Origin: Clostridium estertheticum subsp. estertheticum
GTDB taxonomy: Bacteria > Bacillota > Clostridia > Clostridiales > Clostridiaceae
DNA: 64,000 nt
Direction of reading: 5' to 3'
NCBI RefSeq assembly: GCF_001877035.1
Contig: NZ_CP015756.1
Coordinates: 3,401,001-3,465,000 of the forward strand
In this document: positions 1 through 8,598 of the stretch, piece by piece
Layout: every line of letters begins with the position of its first letter
Position numbering within the stretch: the stretch's first letter is position 1
Notes under the pieces: model-generated
Seen by the model: the letters and a program-made list of their open reading frames with translations, nothing else
The model's database searches: none
Told to the model about the DNA's origin: nothing
Program-made: the position numbers and the translations under genes

Positions 1-914
1 ATAGCAAGTGATGTAATAATGGCTATGGGAATATTTATTAATGTTGTATATTTACCTAATACACCCCATAAAACATTAACCTGTACACTCCCAATTCCAG
101 CAGCTACCATTCTTGATTTAACTACTCCTAAATCAATTAATAGCCCTGACTGTTGTATTCCTAAACATATTGTCATTGGTACAGCAACACCTAATAACTT
201 TTTAAATATTTTTTTATTAGTTAATCTTTTTATACCTAACTGATTGTATCCTTTGGGAACTCTAAACACTTTATTTTTTTCATAATAATGAATCATATAA
301 ATTACAGCAACTAATGCTCCTACTGTAGTACCAACGGTTCCACCTGCTGCTCCGGCGGATACTCCATATTTTATAAAACATGCTGCAAAAACTAAACTAA
401 ATATAGTATTTGCAACCTGTTCAAATACTTGTGATACCGCAGTAGGGGTCATATTCCCTCTTCCTTGGAAATACCCCCTATAAGCTGATAATATAGAAGT
501 AAGTAAAACAGTTGGAGCAAGTGCCATAATCGCTAATTTTGCAGTCTCACTATTTGTTAATTTAGATATAGGTACTACCAAAATGAGCATTAAAAGTGAC
601 ATAACTATTCCTAATACTAAAAGGGAAAATCTAGCTATTTTAAAAGTCTTTACAGCATCCTTATAGTTCCCAAGAGCTATAAGTTCTGATACGATTTTCG
701 AAATAGCCACAGGAATACCCGCATTTGTCAATATATAAACATATGTAAATATACTGTATGCAGAGTAATATACCCCTAGCCCATCCTCTCCTAAAATTTT
801 CCCAAGAAAAGGTATATAAAGTAGGGATAAAAACTTAACTGCAAAACCTGCCGCAGATAATATTGCAAAACCTTTCGTGGTAGATTGTTTATTTAACTTT
901 GCTTTTTCACCCAT
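1..914 (-). CDS. SpoVB/MurJ-type polysaccharide flippase (partial, runs off left edge)
   Basis: The reverse strand encodes at least 304 residues with repeated hydrophobic helices, starting MGEKAKLNKQSTTKGFAIL, with no stop before the window edge. The pattern (N-terminal Lys-rich segment, helix, then GKILGEDGLGVYYSAYSIF, later YRGYFQGRGNMTPTA) is that of the MATE-like oligosaccharide or lipid-II flippases, such as SpoVB and MurJ, which export cell-wall or spore-cortex precursors. The start has an AGAGGGTG ribosome-binding site. It lies 11 nt after the pseudouridine synthase stop, so it is probably the last visible gene of a four-gene operon. The usual length is about 500-540 aa, so the C-terminal part is missing here. 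SpoVB versus a paralogue cannot be decided. Confidence 0.85.
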   Translation of the reverse strand, partial: MGEKAKLNKQSTTKGFAILSAAGFAVKFLSLLYIPFLGKILGEDGLGVYYSAYSIFTYVYILTNAGIPVAISKIVSELIALGNYKDAVKTFKIARFSLLVLGIVMSLLMLILVVPISKLTNSETAKLAIMALAPTVLLTSILSAYRGYFQGRGNMTPTAVSQVFEQVANTIFSLVFAACFIKYGVSAGAAGGTVGTTVGALVAVIYMIHYYEKNKVFRVPKGYNQLGIKRLTNKKIFKKLLGVAVPMTICLGIQQSGLLIDLGVVKSRMVAAGIGSVQVNVLWGVLGKYTTLINIPIAIITSLA

Positions 915-925
915 AAATTCACCCT

Positions 926-1879
926 CTAAAATTTAAATATATCCCTCTTAATCTTTTTAAGTGCTGGTGGTAAGCTCTCTGCAATAGTTTTATTCTCCAT
1001 ATAAGACAAATCCTCTGGACAATTTTTAAATATTAACTTATATGCATACAAATATTGAGAGTCCAAGCCATACTTATTATTAAAAAAGCTATTTATTTTT
1101 TTATTTCCATATTTAGGATCACCAAGAATAGGATTACCAAGCATACTCAAATGAGCTCTAAGTTGATGGCTTCTGCCTGTTAAAAGGTTAATATCAAGTA
1201 AAGAAAATGTACCACAACTTTCTATAGTTTTAACGTCCATTGCTATTCTTTTAGTATCTGGCTTTGGTTCTTTAAATACTTGAGATATATTTGCATCTTC
1301 ATTTTTGTATATATATCCTTCATAAATTCCATCCTTAATTCTTCCTGATACAAGTGCCATATAGTATTTTTCAATGTTACGATCTCTTATCATTTCATTC
1401 AATAATTTAAGAGATTTAAAATTCTTACCAAATATAACCATTCCCGAAGTGTTTCTATCTAATCTATTACAAGGTGCTGGCGTAAAGGTTATTTCATTTT
1501 CCGGTTTGTAATCACCTTTATCAAATAAATAAGAAAGTGCATAATCTGTTAAAGTAGGTTCTCCATCTTTTTTATCAGCATGAACTAAAACCCCTGGCCA
1601 TTTTTCTACCATTAATATATTAGCATCCTCAAAAGTTATCTTAAGTTTATTATCAATTCTTACAAATTCATCCCTCTTAAACTCACTAGTGATATATTTT
1701 GTTTCAACAATATCACCTTCTACTAATGAATGTTTTTCCTTGATTTTGCTACCATTAACTCTAATATCACCTTTTCTAAAAGCTTTATATATTTTGCTGA
1801 GTGGCACATCTCCAAGTACCTTCCTCATAAATTTATCTGTTCTTTGTCCTGCTTCATTTGCTCCAATTTCTATCCTCAT
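926..1879 (-). CDS. RluA-family 23S rRNA pseudouridine synthase
   Basis: This 317-aa protein has an N-terminal S4-like RNA-binding segment (about residues 15-75, with RKGDIRVNGSKI) and a pseudouridine synthase domain. The catalytic-Asp motif is NRLDRNTSG near residue 138, followed by GRSHQLRAHLSMLGNPILGD, which is typical of RluA/RluC/RluD enzymes that isomerise uridines in 23S rRNA. The first residue of the usual HRLD motif is Asn here, a variant found in the RluC-like group. A GGAGG site lies 6-7 nt before ATG. It is co-directional with and close to the flippase downstream. The exact target uridine cannot be read from sequence. Confidence 0.9.
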   Translation of the reverse strand: MRIEIGANEAGQRTDKFMRKVLGDVPLSKIYKAFRKGDIRVNGSKIKEKHSLVEGDIVETKYITSEFKRDEFVRIDNKLKITFEDANILMVEKWPGVLVHADKKDGEPTLTDYALSYLFDKGDYKPENEITFTPAPCNRLDRNTSGMVIFGKNFKSLKLLNEMIRDRNIEKYYMALVSGRIKDGIYEGYIYKNEDANISQVFKEPKPDTKRIAMDVKTIESCGTFSLLDINLLTGRSHQLRAHLSMLGNPILGDPKYGNKKINSFFNNKYGLDSQYLYAYKLIFKNCPEDLSYMENKTIAESLPPALKKIKRDIFKF

Positions 1880-1962
1880 ACATATCCTCCTAGATCTCTT
1901 TTATCTATTGATTAATTTCTATACATAATTCACATCAAGTATCAATTATATACTAAGTTGCA

Positions 1963-3135
1963 TTATGATTTCAATAGAAATTCATAAGCTAACGTGCATT
2001 GCATAGCTACCCCTATCGATAAACATCTCTCATCTATATCAAATAAACTGCCATGAGCCGGGTTTATTATACCTTTTTCCTTGTTTCCACTCCCTAAGAA
2101 ATAAAATAGCGATGGTTTTTCCATAGAGAAATAAGCAAAACTTTCCACACCCATAGTAGGCTTATCTAAATTATAAACATTACTTTCTCCGATTAATTCT
2201 TTTGACTTATTATCAAACATATCTGAAAGTTCATCATTATTATGAAGACATGGATAACTTTCCTCAATTTCAATTTCACATTTCCCTCTCATGGCTTTAA
2301 CTATACCCTCCACTACTTGAACTAATCTTATCTCTATGTATTCTCTGTGTTCACTCTTCATTGTCCTAATAATCCCCGATATTGTAACGTCTTCAGGTAT
2401 AATGTTTTGAGCTGTGCCACCATGAATTGAACCTACAGTTATAACTGCAGGATCTGTAGGTGGAATCTCTCGACTTACTATGCTTTGAAGTGCAACTATA
2501 ACGTTGCTTGCTATTACAATAGGATCAATAGTCACATGTGGGCTTGCACCATGTCCACCTTTGCCTATTATTTTTATAGTAAATGGGTTTGATGCAGCGT
2601 ACGCGATATCTCTTTTTAAACCAACGGTTCCAGCTTCTAACCATTCTTCTACATGAAGCCCAATAACAGCATCAACATTCGGATGCTCTAGTACCCCCTC
2701 TTTAATCATTAAAGGTGATCCACCAGTAGTTTCTTCTGCTGGCTCAAAAAACAATTTAACATTTCCCTTGAGTTCATCCCTCATATTATTTAATATCCTA
2801 GCTGCACCTAAAAGTATAGTGATATGAGCGTCATGTCCACAAGCATGCATTTTACCATTAATCTTAGATGAGTAATCACAAACTTTCTTATCTTGAAGAG
2901 GAAGTGCATCCATGTCTGCTCTTAAAGCAACCGTCTTTTTACCATTACCTCTTATAATAGCACAGATTCCAGTTTGTGCTACCTCATAAAATTCAATGCC
3001 TTCCACCTTCAAAAAATCTTTTACCTTTTGGCTAGTTCTAAATAAATCAAATCCCAGTTCTGGATTTTGATGTATATCGCGCCTAATATCTACTAACTCA
3101 CTCTCAATATTTTTTGCCATATTTAAAAAATTCAC
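1963..3135 (-). CDS. M20-family amidohydrolase (N-acyl-amino-acid / hippurate hydrolase type)
   Basis: A zinc-dependent M20D peptidase-family enzyme of about 390 aa. Visible signatures are MHACGHDAHITILLGAA (metal ligands) near residue 97, FFEPAEETTGG with the catalytic Glu pair, GLHVEEWLEAG, and the dimerisation-domain segment GKGGHGASPH. Such enzymes cleave N-acyl or N-aryl amino acids; the substrate is unknown. Two in-frame GTG codons compete as start. The one at 3135 is chosen because AAGGGG lies 8 nt upstream, whereas the GTG at 3144 overlaps that ribosome-binding site. The gene lies 27 nt after the FtsA-like gene stop and is probably co-transcribed with it. Confidence 0.9.
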   Translation of the reverse strand: MNFLNMAKNIESELVDIRRDIHQNPELGFDLFRTSQKVKDFLKVEGIEFYEVAQTGICAIIRGNGKKTVALRADMDALPLQDKKVCDYSSKINGKMHACGHDAHITILLGAARILNNMRDELKGNVKLFFEPAEETTGGSPLMIKEGVLEHPNVDAVIGLHVEEWLEAGTVGLKRDIAYAASNPFTIKIIGKGGHGASPHVTIDPIVIASNVIVALQSIVSREIPPTDPAVITVGSIHGGTAQNIIPEDVTISGIIRTMKSEHREYIEIRLVQVVEGIVKAMRGKCEIEIEESYPCLHNNDELSDMFDNKSKELIGESNVYNLDKPTMGVESFAYFSMEKPSLFYFLGSGNKEKGIINPAHGSLFDIDERCLSIGVAMQCTLAYEFLLKS

Positions 3136-3162
3136 AATTTCCACCCCTTCACTTATGTTAAA

Positions 3163-5199
3163 TCATCCTATTTTTAATTTTGTTTCATCTGTGCTAATAA
3201 TATCTTCCCAATATATTTCAATTACATCTCCATTATTTAGCGGCTGATAATACTCAGCTTTACTACCATTAAGCTTTAATATTAAGTTTCCTTTTGAAAT
3301 AGTCAAATCAAAATCCACGTAATTAAAAATATCTACAAATATGTATTTATCTTTTCCTTTAAGACTTATCATATTTTTATTCACTTTAATATTCAAATTT
3401 TGTGTTTCCTTTTGTTCATTCTTATTAACTATCTTTTCCACCTTAATTTCTTTAGTAATTTCTGCTACCTTATATATTCTGTCCCCTTCTTTTATAACAT
3501 AATCCGAAAGCAATTTTTTATTATCTATCATAAAATCTAAACCACAAGTATCATCACCAAAATACTTTGCATATTCACTAATTGTAGTAGGTATTACTAT
3601 TGAAACATCATCATCTTCCCTTATTACACCATTTATTATAGTTCTTATACCATTAATAAATGCTACAGGCTCAATGTTACGAATTTCATCTTCAAAATAG
3701 AAACTTACAGTTTGAATGCTCTTTACATAATCCATAATTTTAGGCTCAGCACTTTTCCCATCTACACTAAAGCTAATGTCAATGATATCACCCTCAGCTA
3801 CCTCAGAATCAATATTACTAAGCAAGTTATTAATCTTAATTTCAGCGCTCTTTGCTAAGCTTCCAAATGCCACTCTCTTTATTCCATCAACTATAAATCT
3901 TATATTACGTCCATTTTTACCAATCAATATCTTAGGATTTATACCCTCTTGCATCATCACATCCATAACAGTATGTTTATGTGCATTAAATAAACTTATA
4001 ATCTTGTCATTTATCGTCACATCAACAAAATCATTTCCTAACCTTTTAATTGATACCAGTGCTATCCCTAAAACTGTAACACCAGTACTTCCAAGGTTAG
4101 AATCACATATACAGTCAGTTACTGACTCACGACCTTTAATAACGACACGGTTAATTGGTAGATTTAAAATTTTAACAATATTTTCTTTGATAAAAGGAGT
4201 ATGTGCTCCACCCCCTACAAGAAATACGGCATTTGGTGCTTTTCCACCATTTAATTCAATTATCCTATTACCAATTTCTTCGGAAATTTTCACAACAATA
4301 GGATTAATTATTTTTAATACTTCCTCTGGCTCTAAAATATTTTCAAAACCTAACACATCTATGTATTGAATTTTATCTTTCCCACTACATTCTTTTTTAA
4401 TTTTCTCAGCAGTATTAAAATCAACTAAATATGCTTGAGATATTATTTCAGTTACCTCATCTCCTGCCATCGGTACCATACCATATGCACTTATACTCTC
4501 TTTACTACTAATCGCAATATCAGATGTTCCTGCACCAATATCCACTAAAGCCAAATTTAGAAGTCTTAAGTTCTGTGGCACGGCAGCTTCCATTGCAGCT
4601 ATAGGTTCAAGTGTTAAACTTACAACTTCAAGCGATGCCTTATCCATGACCGCATATAAACTATCAACTACTGATCGTGGAAGAAATGTAGCAATTATCT
4701 CTACTGCAATTTTTTCTCCTTTGTGCGATTTTAAGTTTGTGATTACGTATCCATTTAAATAGTAATTTTTCACACTATATCCCACACAATAAAGCTTACC
4801 TTGAGACGACTTTGCCACTTCCTCATCTGCCATTCTAACTGCAGTGAGTTCTAGACTTCTAATAGTTTCCCTATCAATTTCTTTATCAATATCAACTTCT
4901 ATTTCAGACTTAACTTGCGTTGTCCTTAAAAAGCGCCCTGCTGCTGCAATCGCTACTTTAGTTAATTTAACATTTAAATTATCTTCTAATTCTTTTTTCA
5001 CCTTTAATACTCCACTGGCTACCAATTGAATGTCATGAATTTGGCCATCAATCATAGCTCTTTCTTCATGTTCAATATAACTTTCAGCGATAACCTGGAA
5101 TTTTTTCTCAGATATTATACCAACTGTCCCTATAATAGATCTTGTTCCTATATCTAAAGCAAATATCAGTTCCTCTAAATTTACATTTGTGATTTTCAT
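3163..5199 (-). CDS. FtsA-like actin-fold cell division protein, long form
   Basis: A 678-aa protein of the FtsA/PilM actin-ATPase superfamily. The N-terminal half carries the phosphate-1 segment (FALDIGTRSIIGTVG), a 1C-like insertion, phosphate-2 (LALVDIGAGTSDIAI, near residue 220) and the adenosine motif (AVFLVGGGAHTP). Canonical FtsA is about 410-450 aa, so this protein has about 250-300 extra C-terminal residues that look beta-rich and have no recognised motif. It is not next to ftsZ, so it is probably the second, long FtsA-like protein seen in clostridia rather than the divisome FtsA. The role (division, polarity or sporulation) is inferred. The start has an AGG site before ATG. Confidence 0.8.
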   Translation of the reverse strand: MKITNVNLEELIFALDIGTRSIIGTVGIISEKKFQVIAESYIEHEERAMIDGQIHDIQLVASGVLKVKKELEDNLNVKLTKVAIAAAGRFLRTTQVKSEIEVDIDKEIDRETIRSLELTAVRMADEEVAKSSQGKLYCVGYSVKNYYLNGYVITNLKSHKGEKIAVEIIATFLPRSVVDSLYAVMDKASLEVVSLTLEPIAAMEAAVPQNLRLLNLALVDIGAGTSDIAISSKESISAYGMVPMAGDEVTEIISQAYLVDFNTAEKIKKECSGKDKIQYIDVLGFENILEPEEVLKIINPIVVKISEEIGNRIIELNGGKAPNAVFLVGGGAHTPFIKENIVKILNLPINRVVIKGRESVTDCICDSNLGSTGVTVLGIALVSIKRLGNDFVDVTINDKIISLFNAHKHTVMDVMMQEGINPKILIGKNGRNIRFIVDGIKRVAFGSLAKSAEIKINNLLSNIDSEVAEGDIIDISFSVDGKSAEPKIMDYVKSIQTVSFYFEDEIRNIEPVAFINGIRTIINGVIREDDDVSIVIPTTISEYAKYFGDDTCGLDFMIDNKKLLSDYVIKEGDRIYKVAEITKEIKVEKIVNKNEQKETQNLNIKVNKNMISLKGKDKYIFVDIFNYVDFDLTISKGNLILKLNGSKAEYYQPLNNGDVIEIYWEDIISTDETKLKIG

Positions 5200-5246
5200 T
5201 TTTATACCTCTTTCTCACAAAATTATTTGAATGTTACTAATCCGAA

Positions 5247-5277
5247 TTAAGCTCATATTCATAGAATATGAGCTTAA
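5247..5277. repeat. Perfect 14-bp inverted repeat upstream of the FtsA-like gene
   Basis: Arms TTAAGCTCATATTC and its exact complement are separated by ATA. The palindrome lies about 50-80 bp upstream of the FtsA-like start and has no U-tract on either side. It could be an operator or an RNA hairpin in the leader; the sequence does not decide which. Confidence 0.55.
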
Positions 5278-5332
5278 TGAAATTATATAACATTATATAA
5301 CAATATTCAATAAAACTACTATATTAACTTAA

Positions 5333-5464
5333 ATCATCTCCTTCGGAGCTGCAATATTAACGACTTCAGAAGGAAATTTATACACCCACTGAAGTTTTTT
5401 ATTTGTTAGGGCATGTAATTACTACTTATAGAAGTGGGAGACTTTCCTTCTGAAATGTCGTTAA
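5333..5464 (+). mobile_element. Dispersed palindromic element, copy A (132 bp)
   Basis: This is the first of four copies of the same element. It starts ATCATCTCC directly after TTAA and ends TGTCGTTAA. It has a small hairpin 5-15 nt from the left end (CTCC-TTC-GGAG), long arms TTAACGACTTCAGAAGGAAA and TTTCCTTCTGAAATGTCGTT that pair across the element, and a right-end hairpin around ACTTATAGAAGT. It encodes no protein. Sub-terminal hairpins and a preferred tetranucleotide at the left end resemble IS200/IS605-type ends, so a non-autonomous relative of that family is the best guess. A MITE with TTAA duplications is the alternative. Confidence 0.75.
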
Positions 5465-5706
5465 ATGTCTCATTAATAAATAATTAAATATTATAATATA
5501 TTATATAAAAACATTATATCCAATTATTTGTATTTATTACATTATATTCGCTATGCTTGCATCTTGCAACAATAACCCTTATAAAATATTATTTTAGGCT
5601 TATTATTATGGTACAGTTTATTTGCAATTTTATATAACCGCTCTATTAATTCCAATTTATTCCACCTTGTCACATAGCCTGTCTTCAACATTCATTCAAA
5701 ATTTTC

Positions 5707-5735
5707 TTTATAATTCACATGTTTTGTGTTATAAT
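5707..5735 (+). promoter_or_regulatory. Extended -10 promoter for the small gene at 5.75 kb
   Basis: TATAAT at 5730-5735 is preceded by TG one base upstream (TGTTATAAT), an extended -10. The -35 region is poor. The predicted transcription start (about 5742) falls on the GAGGTGAT ribosome-binding site, which would give an extremely short leader. Confidence 0.5.
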
Positions 5736-5747
5736 ACAGTTGAGGTG

Positions 5748-5897
5748 ATTATCATCAATACTAAAACAATAGAAAAAATATCAACTGTAAAATTAGCTCA
5801 TAAACTTGAAGCTCAAGAAAAAAAAGATTTAATATCTACGAATAATTTAATATATGATTCTGCTGAGGAGTATCTTAATAACTATAAGATTAATTAA
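5748..5897 (+). CDS. Small hypothetical protein (about 48-49 aa), unclear start
   Basis: The frame reads INTKTIEKISTVKLAHKLE and ends EEYLNNYKIN, a charged, helix-rich and protein-like sequence of unknown family. A longer in-frame reading back to 5622 is possible, but it crosses the promoter and looks non-coding. The strong GAGGTGAT site is followed by ATT ATC ATC rather than ATG, GTG or TTG, so the start may be a near-cognate codon. The unit is bounded by an extended -10 promoter upstream and a terminator at 5902-5959, which supports a separate short transcript. No function is proposed. Confidence 0.45.
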   Translation: MIINTKTIEKISTVKLAHKLEAQEKKDLISTNNLIYDSAEEYLNNYKIN

Positions 5898-5901
5898 ACA
5901 A

Positions 5902-5959
5902 GGTAAACAATCGTTATATAAATAAACATTTACTTTTATTATATGTTTACCCTATTTTT
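5902..5959 (+). terminator. Terminator-like hairpin after the small gene
   Basis: GGTAAACA and TGTTTACC form an 8-bp stem with a long AT-rich loop, followed by CTATTTTTAG. It lies just 3' of the small gene stop. Confidence 0.5.
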
Positions 5960-5976
5960 AGTAATATTGAATTATA

Positions 5977-6012
5977 AAAAGTTGTACTCTTTTAGGGAGT
6001 GCAGCTTTTTAT
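5977..6012 (+). terminator. Rho-independent terminator
   Basis: AAAAGTTGTACTC pairs with GAGTGCAGCTTTT through two G-U pairs, short loop, then T-tract. It is a second hairpin after the small gene at 5.75 kb. Confidence 0.65.
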
Positions 6013-6166
6013 ATAATGATTTGTTTGCATTTTTTTCAGTTATTTTCATGTAAACGTAGGTCATAAAGATATTTCTTTTATATTTCATTTTTTATATTGC
6101 GCAATTCTTGGACATACTGTATAGTGATAATTAAACATACTATATTGGAATTTTGGAGGCGTAAAT

Positions 6167-6364
6167 ATGAGAGTAAATGAAGTAATAATGAATGATAAAT
6201 CAGCTTTTTTAATATATGTCACTCAGCAAGAACATGATGATCCGTCTTTTCAAACTATGTTGGATGGCTATAAAAAAAATTGCAATGACGTATCCGTTTT
6301 TATTAATGAATCTCTACCTATATGTGAAATGTTAAAAAAATTTGTTCAACAATATCAGCATTAA
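6167..6364 (+). CDS. Small hypothetical protein, 65 aa
   Basis: An ATG with a GGAGG site 8 nt upstream opens a 65-codon gene (MRVNEVIMNDKSAFLIYVTQ ... FVQQYQH). The protein is acidic, soluble and has no membrane segment; I do not recognise a family. The stop codon TAA is part of the TTAA after which palindromic element B is inserted, so the element lies between the gene and its terminator without altering the reading frame. A 13-codon remnant of a paralogue, with its own decayed terminator but no element, is at 8028-8066. Confidence 0.7.
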   Translation: MRVNEVIMNDKSAFLIYVTQQEHDDPSFQTMLDGYKKNCNDVSVFINESLPICEMLKKFVQQYQH

Positions 6365-6458
6365 ATCATCTCCTGCGGAGCTGATTATTAAAGACTTCAG
6401 AAGGATATGTAACTCGCACTTATAGAAGTGGGAGACTTTCCTTTTGAAATGTCATTAA
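6365..6458 (+). mobile_element. Dispersed palindromic element, copy B (94 bp, internally deleted)
   Basis: The ends match copies A and C (ATCATCTCCTGCGGAG at left, TGTCATTAA at right), but about 38 bp between the left arm and the right hairpin are missing. The right hairpin CACTTATAGAAGTG is retained. It sits between the stop codon of the 65-aa gene and its terminator. Comparison with the element-free paralogous site at about 8046-8112 marks the boundaries as CATTAA before and ATAAAAAAGG after the insertion. Confidence 0.75.
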
Positions 6459-6460
6459 AT

Positions 6461-6503
6461 AAAAAAGGACTATCCACCAACTTCGGTAAATAGTCCTTTT
6501 TTT
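6461..6503 (+). terminator. Terminator of the 65-aa gene
   Basis: AAAAAAGGACTAT pairs with ATAGTCCTTTTTTT around a loop containing CCACCAACTTCGG. The U-tract is good in both directions, so it may also end the surface-protein gene transcribed from the other strand. Confidence 0.85.
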
Positions 6504-6572
6504 GTTTTGTACAAAATTTATGTGTAATAATTTAAATTTATACAATTCTCAATATGTTCCATGCCATCAAAA

Positions 6573-7871
6573 TCACTTGTGCTGAATATTTATATTTATA
6601 CTGCTATGCTTACCTGTTGGTGTAATTGCCGTTATATTTGCAGACATTAAAGCAGTCATTGGATTATACACTTTATTATTTTTTATGCAAGCAGTTCCAT
6701 CAGAGTTCCTTTCAAATGTCGCCCCTACAAGCCTAACATGACCATCCAATTCACTAAATTTTGTGATTAAGTTTGCATTTTGATCTAATGCTATAAATGG
6801 AATTACCTTTGATTCACCAGAATATATATCTTCACTTGGAACTATTAATATGAACGAATCTATTTCCGCTTGCTTCTTCAATGTAATACTTATTGTTGAA
6901 GATGTACCTTTCAAAGTAAATGCATTGATTACTACTGGCCTATCCGTTAAAATAGTATCACTAGTTGCTGTTACTTTTATTAATCCTATCGATGGGTCTA
7001 TAGGATCTTTTACAAGTTGGGCTACTACATATGGACTTGACGTATTCAGCATATGATCACCAGTCAATATCAATCCTTGTTCCATAAGCGTATAATTTGT
7101 TGTAGGTATCCCACTAATATCTTTAGCTAGGTATCCAGCATAGAAAACAGTTGTAGTATCCCCTGCAGTCAACATTTTACCATCAACATTTTTTAATGAT
7201 AAAAGTTTTATATCACTTAATGTACTACCTTGTGTAGCTCCAGCTAATGTAACGCTTAATTTAGTATTTGTTGAAATTCCACTTATTGGGTCATTGGCAG
7301 TTATTACTATACCCGAAGTAAATGTCAAAAGATTCATGTTTGGTGTTACTTTAAGTCTACCATTTTTTCCTTCTACAGTACCCACTCCAGATTTGAAGAT
7401 TATACCGTTAGCAAGAGATGTCGTTGTAATATCATTTCCTAATGAATCTAATACTTGATAAGTTGCATGTCCATCTCCAAAACCACTAGTTACATTATCA
7501 ACTTCTAATTTAGTTGAAGTAATGTTAATCTTAGCAATTTTTTGTTGAGTTATTGCTATACCATTATTATATTTAATAGTTGAAATGTCTACAGAATCTT
7601 TATTCACACGCGACCCATCATTATTATTTATCCAACCGTTATCGTCTATTTTTATAAAAATATCACCTTTACTTTTAAGTACTGCATCACTAATTTGCTT
7701 TGCATTATTTAGATCGTTCGCATACTCTAAAGTATACATATTTTCTCCTATTACCACAGAAAAATTTGTAACATCGCTAAAACCACTTAACCCCAGTGCC
7801 ATCACTGGCCTTGACAGCGTAGCTATCAATAACACAAATCCCATCATCATAATTTTTTTAAAATTTTTCAT
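6573..7871 (-). CDS. Secreted surface protein with Ig-like repeats
   Basis: The ATG at 7871 is preferred over the upstream in-frame ATG at 7940. It has an AGGGGGA site and begins a clear signal peptide (MKNFKKIMMMGFVLLIATLS, then RPVMA). The mature 410-residue part is rich in Thr, Ser, Asn and Val, with beta-strand-like repeats resembling bacterial Ig-like or cell-surface adhesin modules (for example TSGIVITANDPISGIS). No LPXTG, S-layer or choline-binding motif is visible, so it is probably secreted or held by an unknown means. It lies between the intact 65-aa gene and a remnant copy of that gene's 3' end, suggesting a local duplication around it. Confidence 0.7.
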   Translation of the reverse strand: MKNFKKIMMMGFVLLIATLSRPVMALGLSGFSDVTNFSVVIGENMYTLEYANDLNNAKQISDAVLKSKGDIFIKIDDNGWINNNDGSRVNKDSVDISTIKYNNGIAITQQKIAKINITSTKLEVDNVTSGFGDGHATYQVLDSLGNDITTTSLANGIIFKSGVGTVEGKNGRLKVTPNMNLLTFTSGIVITANDPISGISTNTKLSVTLAGATQGSTLSDIKLLSLKNVDGKMLTAGDTTTVFYAGYLAKDISGIPTTNYTLMEQGLILTGDHMLNTSSPYVVAQLVKDPIDPSIGLIKVTATSDTILTDRPVVINAFTLKGTSSTISITLKKQAEIDSFILIVPSEDIYSGESKVIPFIALDQNANLITKFSELDGHVRLVGATFERNSDGTACIKNNKVYNPMTALMSANITAITPTGKHSSININIQHK

Positions 7872-8027
7872 TAATCGATTCCCCCTATTTTTATTACATA
7901 AAAAAAATGCAATAAAAGCTATGTAAATATGAATTAACAAACATTAATATTTACTTTTTTATGTTGTTAATAGTTACATATTAACACAATTTATGTTAAA
8001 AATAAATATTTTAAAATTTACTTATAG

Positions 8028-8066
8028 GCGAAATGCAAAAACTTTATTCAACAATATCAGCATTAA
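8028..8066 (+). pseudogene. 3' remnant of a paralogue of the 65-aa gene (site without the element)
   Basis: Thirteen in-frame codons (AKCKNFIQQYQH plus stop) match the end of the 65-aa gene at 6167-6364. The nucleotide match continues past the stop into a decayed version of its terminator (8071-8112), but palindromic element B is absent. The 5' part of the gene is gone. It is useful mainly as an unoccupied-site reference for the element. Confidence 0.65.
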
Positions 8067-8167
8067 AAACAAAAGGTCTATCCACACAATTATGTAAATA
8101 GCCCTTTTTTTACTTTTATAAATTTGAATAAGTTTTATATCTACCAATAACTATTGTAGGAGAAAAT

Positions 8168-8341
8168 TTAAACACCCTTATTTGTTAGTATTTTATTAAA
8201 CCAATTATTTTTTTTCTCACTCTTATATTCTACCCTAGATTGTTGCATATTTTCTAAACTTTCTTGTAGGTTATAACTACAATAGCAACAAAAAATTTCA
8301 TTTTCATCTGCATCTTTTCCGCAATTTTCACATATAATCAA
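8168..8341 (-). CDS. Small zinc-ribbon protein (57 aa, TTG start)
   Basis: A short reverse-strand gene begins at TTG 8341 with AGAGGA 5 nt upstream. The N-terminus reads MIICENCGKDADENEIFCCY and continues C, giving CxxC-x(13)-CxxC, a typical zinc ribbon of the type found at the head of clostridial membrane or regulatory proteins. The rest is charged (EYKSEKKNNWFNKILTNKGV) with no membrane helix. It may be a free-standing zinc-ribbon protein or a truncated relic of a longer one. No function can be assigned. Confidence 0.6.
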   Translation of the reverse strand: MIICENCGKDADENEIFCCYCSYNLQESLENMQQSRVEYKSEKKNNWFNKILTNKGV

Positions 8342-8485
8342 TTTTATCCTCTACTTTCAACTATTATCTAATCTCTGATTAGTATTATCTAACCTAAACT
8401 AAATTATTCTATTCCATAATGAATAGAATTTTGAAAATAGTCTATAATTTAGACATCCTTTTATTTAGAATGTTTTAACTGAAAA

Positions 8486-8532
8486 TAAAAAAGTACTGCA
8501 CTTAGGAATTTGCCTTTGTGCAGTACTTTTTT
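8486..8532. terminator. Bidirectional terminator
   Basis: AAAAAAGTACTGCAC pairs with GTGCAGTACTTTTTT. It lies 3' of the UvrD-like gene (minus) and 5' of the zinc-ribbon gene. Confidence 0.85.
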
Positions 8533-8598
8533 ATTTATAATTTCATTACCTATGATTATGTAGTTGTTTATTCTCACAGATTGTAAACATTGGTTGAT

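Noticed and set aside
3776-4369. Long plus-strand frame opposite the FtsA-like gene
   Set aside because: Antisense shadow of a strongly conserved coding sequence; no ribosome-binding site and unlikely composition.
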